From Loripinus fragilis (Eukaryota; Mollusca; Bivalvia; Lucinida; Lucinidae), in contig OZ026528.1 in NCBI GenBank assembly GCA_964019695.1, positions 51,273,495 to 51,337,494 of the forward strand: a DNA stretch of 64,000 nucleotides, read 5' to 3'. A model generated the notes under the pieces. It was given only the letters and a program-made list of their open reading frames with translations, was not told the DNA's origin and made no database searches. This document shows positions 58,799 to 64,000 of this stretch, in pieces. The first letter of the stretch is position 1; every line of letters starts with the position of its first letter. The position numbers and the translations under genes were made by a program.

Positions 58799-60472
58799 TA
58801 CTGCAGATCTCAAGGCTGTCAGAGGGGTCTACTGGTCAGATCATTGCAACATCTAGTGTTATATACCAAATGAAAATATGGGGTCTCTAATTTTTAAAAG
58901 TAGTTGATGACACCTCTTATTCTGAGTACTAACCGAGTTATCTCCCCTTGAATTACCCCACCCATTTTGATCATATTATAAGAGGTTATGATCATTAGCT
59001 TGTTAAATAATTGAGTTGAAGCGTCCAGGAAGAAAAATATACCCATCATTACTCAAAACGGTACTTGAACAAGTAGAAAAGTTAAGTTTTGATCAGAGAA
59101 ATGGGCTTTTGAACTGTTTTGTTGGTCTTTTAAAGTTAAATTATGTGTTAAAACTCCATTGAATAAAAATATATTTGAAACTTTTAATTTAAGAATCTGC
59201 CCATTAGTGGTATGTCCTTAGAAATGACTAAAAATTTAAAGAACACTTATTTATCTATCTTATCAGGGTTTCTAGATTCCAATTTCTGTATACGGAATGC
59301 TCTGGGAGCAATAATAAGCATGTAAATACCCCACCCACCTATTACTACTGCAAATCTCATGGCTGTTTGAGGGAGACCTTGGTCATATTTTGCTAACATC
59401 CGGTGTCATATACATGTTCATTTACCAAGCAAAAATGTAGAGTCTCTAGTAAATAGAAATAGTTGATGACACCGTTGATTCTGAGTACTAACCGAGTTAT
59501 CTCCCCTTAAATTACCCCACCCATTTTGATCATATTATAAGAGGTTATGATCACTAGTTTGTTAAATAATTGAGATGAAACATCCAGTAAGAAAAAAAAA
59601 AAAATGCCCATCATTGCTCATAACGGTACTTGAAAAAGTAGAAAAGTTAAATTTTAGTCAGAGAAATGGGCTTTCAAACTTTTTTGTTCGTCTTTAAAAG
59701 TAAATTTGGTGTCAAAACTCCTCTGAATAAAAATATATTTCAAACTTTCAATTTAAGAATCTGCCCATTAGTGTTATGTCCTTAGAAATGACTAAGAATT
59801 TAAAGAACACTTCTTTATCTATGTTATCAGGGTTTTTAGATTCCAGTTTCTGTATACGGATATGCTTTGGGGACAATACTAAGCATGTAAATACCCCACC
59901 CACCTATTACTACTGCAGATCTCAGGGCTGTTTGAGGGTGAACTTGGTCAAATTTTGCTTACCTCTAGTGTCATATACATGTTCATGTACCAAACAAAAA
60001 TGTAGAGTCTCTAGTAAATAGAAGCAGATTATGACACCGCTGATTTTGAGTACTGATCGAGTTAAGTCCTTTTGATATACCCCCACCCATTTTGATCATA
60101 TTATGAGAGATTATGGGTGTCAGTTTTGGAATATAATCAAAATCATGCATTCAGGAAATAAATATAGCAATCACTATTCATGACAGCACTTGAAGAAGTA
60201 AATAAATTTAGTTTTAGTCAGAGAAAAAGGGTTTGGAACTATTTTCTTCGTATATTATAGTTATATCCTATTTCAAAACCCAGCTGCTTTGAATAAACAT
60301 ATATTAGAAATTTTCAACTAAAGAAACTGCCTGCTAGATTTATGTCTTAAAAAATGAATAATAATATAAAGATCAGTGCCTCACCTATGTTAACAGGGTT
60401 TGTAGATTCTAATTTCTATAAATGGAATGCTCTGGGACAACTACTAGCATGTAAATACCCCACCCACCTATA
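58799..60472 (+). repeat. Three tandem units of about 550 bp after the RT ORF
   Basis: Units begin at 58799, 59346 and 59911 with TACTGCAGATCTCAAGGCTG or a close variant. Each contains TTATCTCCCC(T)TGAATTACC and ACCCATTTTGATCATATTA. The last unit ends with TACCCCACCCACCTATAA near 60472. The first unit starts at the RT stop codon. Each start, translated, gives YYC(R/K)SxGC. No further coding sequence. Confidence 0.85.
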
Positions 60473-60479
60473 AGATGAG

Positions 60480-60940
60480 GTGAAAACGCTAACATTGATA
60501 AGTCTTATAATACTAAATCACCCAAATGTTTTATAGCCTAAATACGAAGAGAATAATTTCTGACAGTGTAACTGTATTTCAAGTGCATTTACACAATTTT
60601 TCTTAAGATTGTCAAGCACAACCAAGAAAATCATTTTAGGTCAATAGTGGCACCAATAACCATAACTCTTGCAAGTCTAAACACAATTTACCTTATAACT
60701 TGAATATATATTACCATTTATACCTGAAACTTACTGGGGTTAATATACTTAGTACGCCAAACACAATTATAATGCATTAAACTATCTAGATATTCTAGGA
60801 AGAGTTACTGCCCTTGATTATTTTTACCATTGTTTTGTATGGAAAATGCAGTAAATAATAATAGCTCAATATGTTAAATTTGAAAACTTTTTTTCCAAAT
60901 AAGATTAAATCTATACTGAACCAATACTATGCCAAACTGC
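60480..60940. other. No recognisable gene
   Basis: AT-rich sequence with no ORF of interest. Confidence 0.5.
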
Positions 60941-60944
60941 AGAT

Positions 60945-61680
60945 CAAAAAAAGGTACGTGCATTAAGAGGCTATTTTGGCCCCCCTATGAGGTCAAAAAA
61001 TAAAATTTGCTCTTCACGAGTTTCTTCTTATCAGTTTATTAGAACAATAGCCAAAGTGTAAAGTTCTCGTATTGATTCGACTTTTACGGTTGCTATGGTA
61101 ACAAAAATGGCCGCCAAAATAGGCTGAAAATAGAAAAATGGCCATTTTGGAGCAAATTTGAGACATGTAACAGAGGAATTAATATAGAGCACAAGCAAAT
61201 ACCAAATACCTGATGAAGCCAATATGGCGAAACGTTGGATATTAAAGAATAATTAAATGTAAACATTCGTGTTGGTGTTGAAAATTTTTTAATTCAAAAA
61301 AAAATAACAGATGACGAGAATTAGCACGGCACATAATACATTTAAAGTTTTTTTTGGTATTTGCTTGTGCTGATATCTTATTCTTAATAAATCGGTCTTC
61401 AAAATCCTCAAATTTGGCCTAAAATAGCAATTTCTCTATTTTAAGCCTATTTTTTAGCCATTTTGGTTACCATAGCAACCGGTAAAAGGAAAATAAAGGC
61501 AAGAATTTTACACTTGGGCTATTCTTCTAACAAAACAATAGGATGAAATTGGTGAAAGTAAGTAAGGGTGCAAAGATCAGGAATCGATACAATCAAGTAC
61601 CACACCTGACCCAGGAACTTTCAGTTTTTTGCTCTAGAGGGGGCCATAAAGCCCCTTAATGCATGTACCCCTTTGTTTCT
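60945..61680. mobile_element. Foldback element with a hammerhead-like centre
   Basis: Imperfect inverted arms: GCATTAAGAGGCTATTTTGG at the left and its inverse near 61660, GGTTGCTATGGTAAC(A/C)AAAATGGC at 61088 and its inverse at 61450-61480, and GCACAAGCAAATACC at 61189 with its inverse at 61352. The centre, 61205-61345, contains the CTGATGA...GAAA motif. Confidence 0.68.
61210..61236 (+). ncRNA. Hammerhead-ribozyme-like core motif
   Basis: CTGATGA at 61210-61216, an extra A, a 3-bp stem GCC/GGC closing AATAT, then GAAACG. This order matches the conserved hammerhead core (CUGANGA, stem II, GAAA). Against it: the extra A before stem II and no clear stem III/UH cleavage site within GTTGGATATT. 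Hammerheads are known in Penelope-like elements. Treat as a degenerate or look-alike motif. Confidence 0.3.
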
Positions 61681-61689
61681 GCTACATAT

Positions 61690-63000
61690 TTCTATTTTTG
61701 AACCACGAGTTGTTGTCCTTTAATGGCAAGACTCACACATAGAAAATGGATCTATAATCGAAATTTCCTCCAATAACTTGCTTACTGAGAATCTGATTGC
61801 AATAAAATATACGAGACATTTGGTTTTACACATCTTTACATCATCTTTTGTATTGCTTTAGCGATATAAAATACTGCATGGAACATGCATTATTGCCCTT
61901 GAGTTTGCGTCGTTTCAAGATTAATATCAATATAATAGGCCTTATAAATAAATGAATCAATGGTCCCAAAATATTGGTAAAATATTGAAATTGCCTACAT
62001 TTTATTTAATTTGATGACGTTTGCATTTGTCTTCCTGTATCACCCAACATAAATGTGTATCTGCATTTTATTCTTTCATCAAATTAGAGTAAATGATCAT
62101 TGACAAAGTGGATGAGGTACGAATATACTGACAATCTTAATGGCTTCATATTTCATCAGAAATGATGACTATTCTAAATCTAAACAGTATGTAGCTTTTA
62201 AGTTTTCTATATACAGATATTATGTATCATTTTCCTGCTTTGCTCAGATTTTCGTCTATGCTTTGAAAAACTAATGCTTTTTTGTATCTTGTTAGTTTTA
62301 GGTACCTTAACACTTTAGATAAACCAAATTAATTTGCTAAACATCCTTTTCAGGACGACCCTGCAAGACATACTGTAACCTACAGATTATTTCATTAACC
62401 TCAAATAATAACCTTACTAACTCACATTTTCTCGTCAAAAGTCCGCTCTATAAATTAACAATGAGCTGTTTTTAGTCTTTCTTACTCAGAAATGAATGTA
62501 CTTTAATTTCATACCACTTTCAATTACCTTATTGCAATTGAAGTTATAAATTAATCATATTTTTCCAAGAACATGTTTCTAAAATACACCAAATAAACAG
62601 GGCCTGCAAACCGTTGACATTTTTTCTATCAAATCTAGATTATAACACACCAAGATGTAGACAAAATATTGTATGTGTTGAATCTGAAGTCATTGGTAGT
62701 GATGACAGTCTAATCAAAATTATGTTTAACCTGTCCAGTTCTCAGAAAATTTAGCATATACAGTATGTATGATGTTTCTCTAATGACAGCGTTTATATAA
62801 TGGAAACCTCACAGTACTTTGATGCTACTCGCGTTTGTATTCCAAAAAGGTGACAACAATAAAGCATAATAAAAGAGAACCACTGGACGATACTACATTG
62901 TTCTAGAACTTAAGTGTTTCCAGAGAAGATTTTTTATGTTTTAACTATACAAGCCAATGTAAAACATGTGATACCCATGGGTGGAGCCATTTTTGAATAA
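61690..63000. other. No recognisable gene
   Basis: AT-rich sequence with no ORF, RNA gene or clear repeat. Confidence 0.5.
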
Positions 63001-63860
63001 ACTTGGCAGCTCCATGCCTTGCGGGTCAAACAAGAAGGGTTTTGTGCTTTATTTAAATAAACCTATATAGCCTTCGTGGCTTGTTTTTGTCTGCACGGCC
63101 ATTATTTGAACAGACTCAGTGGATGTATACTTTGTTATGCTACATACTAAATATAATGGCGTTGGGCCACGTGGTATCAGACAATATTTTTTTCATATTT
63201 GCTGTAAAAACTATATAAAACCAAGGGCCATAATTTGAACAAACTTGGTAAAGTAGCACTAGGTGACGCTATAACTCTGTAAAAATTGTTTTATGCTTTC
63301 CCTATCAAAGCCTATGTAAAACACGTGGCCCCCAGGATGGGTCCATTTTGGCAAAATGGGCATAATTTTAACAGACCTGGTGGAGGGGTCTACTAGATGA
63401 TACAAATACCAATTATCAAGGCTGTATGCCAAGTGGTTCCAGACAAGAGTATTTGCTATGTGTACCTTATATAAACCTATGGAAAACATGTGAATCTGGA
63501 GCGGGCCACAATTGGCCATAGGACCATAATTTTAACAAAATTAGTAGAGGTCTACTAGATGATGCTACATATTTGATATCAAGGTTCAAATGGTTTCAGA
63601 CAATATTTTTTTATGTTTCCCATTGTAAAAAAAGCAAGTGAGTATGGTCAGGAAATACTACACTCACACTCTGCAGACCGACCCACAGCCTATGTGAAAC
63701 ATGTGAACCCAAAGGCGGGACAATTTGTGACCCCATGGGCATAAATTTGAACAAAAAAGATAAATATCTACTAGATAATCCTACACAAAATATCAAGGCT
63801 ATCAGTCTTGTGGTTTCAGACAAGAAGATTTTTAAAGTTTTCGAAAATCTATTTTTACCC
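63000..63860 (+). repeat. Degenerate 135-bp-scale tandem repeat
   Basis: Five to six units share GTAAAACATGTGAAC, GGGCCATAATTTGAACAAAC, GGTCTACTAGATGATGCTAC and GTGGTTTCAGACAAGA. The minus-strand ORFs here are by-products. Confidence 0.78.
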
Positions 63861-64000
63861 ATGTGATCTAGATGAAATAGCATCCTGTGACATACTATTT
63901 CATCAATTATTTGAGAGGGCCATATAAGGACTATTCCTGTCAGCCAAATTTTATTAAATTCAAGCCATTATTTTAGGATGAGATATCGTCTGAAGCAATT

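Noticed and set aside
58799..60472. Telomeric or subtelomeric location of the endonuclease-less RT
   Set aside because: No TTAGGG/CCCTAA-type repeat is visible anywhere in the window.

Overview
The window reads as non-coding-dominated eukaryotic (animal) nuclear DNA. It is AT-rich, with long gene-free stretches, microsatellites, tRNA-derived SINEs, many palindromic or foldback elements and Penelope-like retroelements. It also carries one RING-less B-box/coiled-coil/beta-propeller (TRIM-like) gene of the kind greatly expanded in bivalves. Together with dispersed repeats I associate with molluscan genomes, this points to a bivalve or other lophotrochozoan. Species cannot be fixed from sequence alone. 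There is no bacterial, organellar or rRNA sequence, no CRISPR array and no convincing functional tRNA gene.

Layout. 0.7-7.5 kb is one copy of a direct segmental duplication whose partner lies at 42.1-46.7 kb. Comparing the two dates several insertions: a SINE, a MITE that is itself split by a second MITE, and a 34-bp minisatellite present as about 40 units in one copy and a single unit in the other. 7.6-8.3 kb is a 68-bp tandem repeat. 9.3-11.3 kb holds three consecutive long inverted repeats. 12.2-14 kb is a local duplication with a SINE and its empty site. 16-22 kb is a mixture of foldback elements and old repeats. 23-29 kb is built from a repeatedly duplicated module with hairpin elements, plus a dead Tc1/mariner transposase fragment. 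30-33 kb carries three copies of a 235-bp MITE, a truncated SINE and several hairpins.

33.8-35.6 kb, minus strand, is the TRIM-like gene, broken by one single-base frameshift. 35.8-36.4 kb is an element made of CATATG-centred palindromes. 36.9-41.4 kb looks like one large element: tandem units in one orientation, a decayed ORF, then the same units inverted. 47.5-47.9 kb is a decayed fragment of a second Penelope-like lineage. 50.8-51.7 kb is a 380-bp tandem array carrying a tRNA-like head. 52.1-54.8 kb is a 2.2-kb minisatellite bracketed by inverted arms. 54.8-55.2 kb has GC-rich hairpin repeats.

55.5-58.8 kb is the most intact coding unit: a Penelope-like retroelement with a coiled-coil ORF, a basic RG-rich gag-like ORF split by a 9-A run, and a reverse-transcriptase ORF with intact catalytic motifs. 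Its RT ORF stops exactly where a GIY-YIG endonuclease would normally begin, and three 550-bp tandem units follow. 60.9-61.7 kb is a foldback element with a hammerhead-like CTGATGA...GAAA motif at its centre. 63.0-63.9 kb is a 135-bp-scale degenerate tandem repeat. Apart from the TRIM-like gene and the Penelope-like ORFs, most long ORFs here are by-products of repeats or of antisense tRNA-like sequence.
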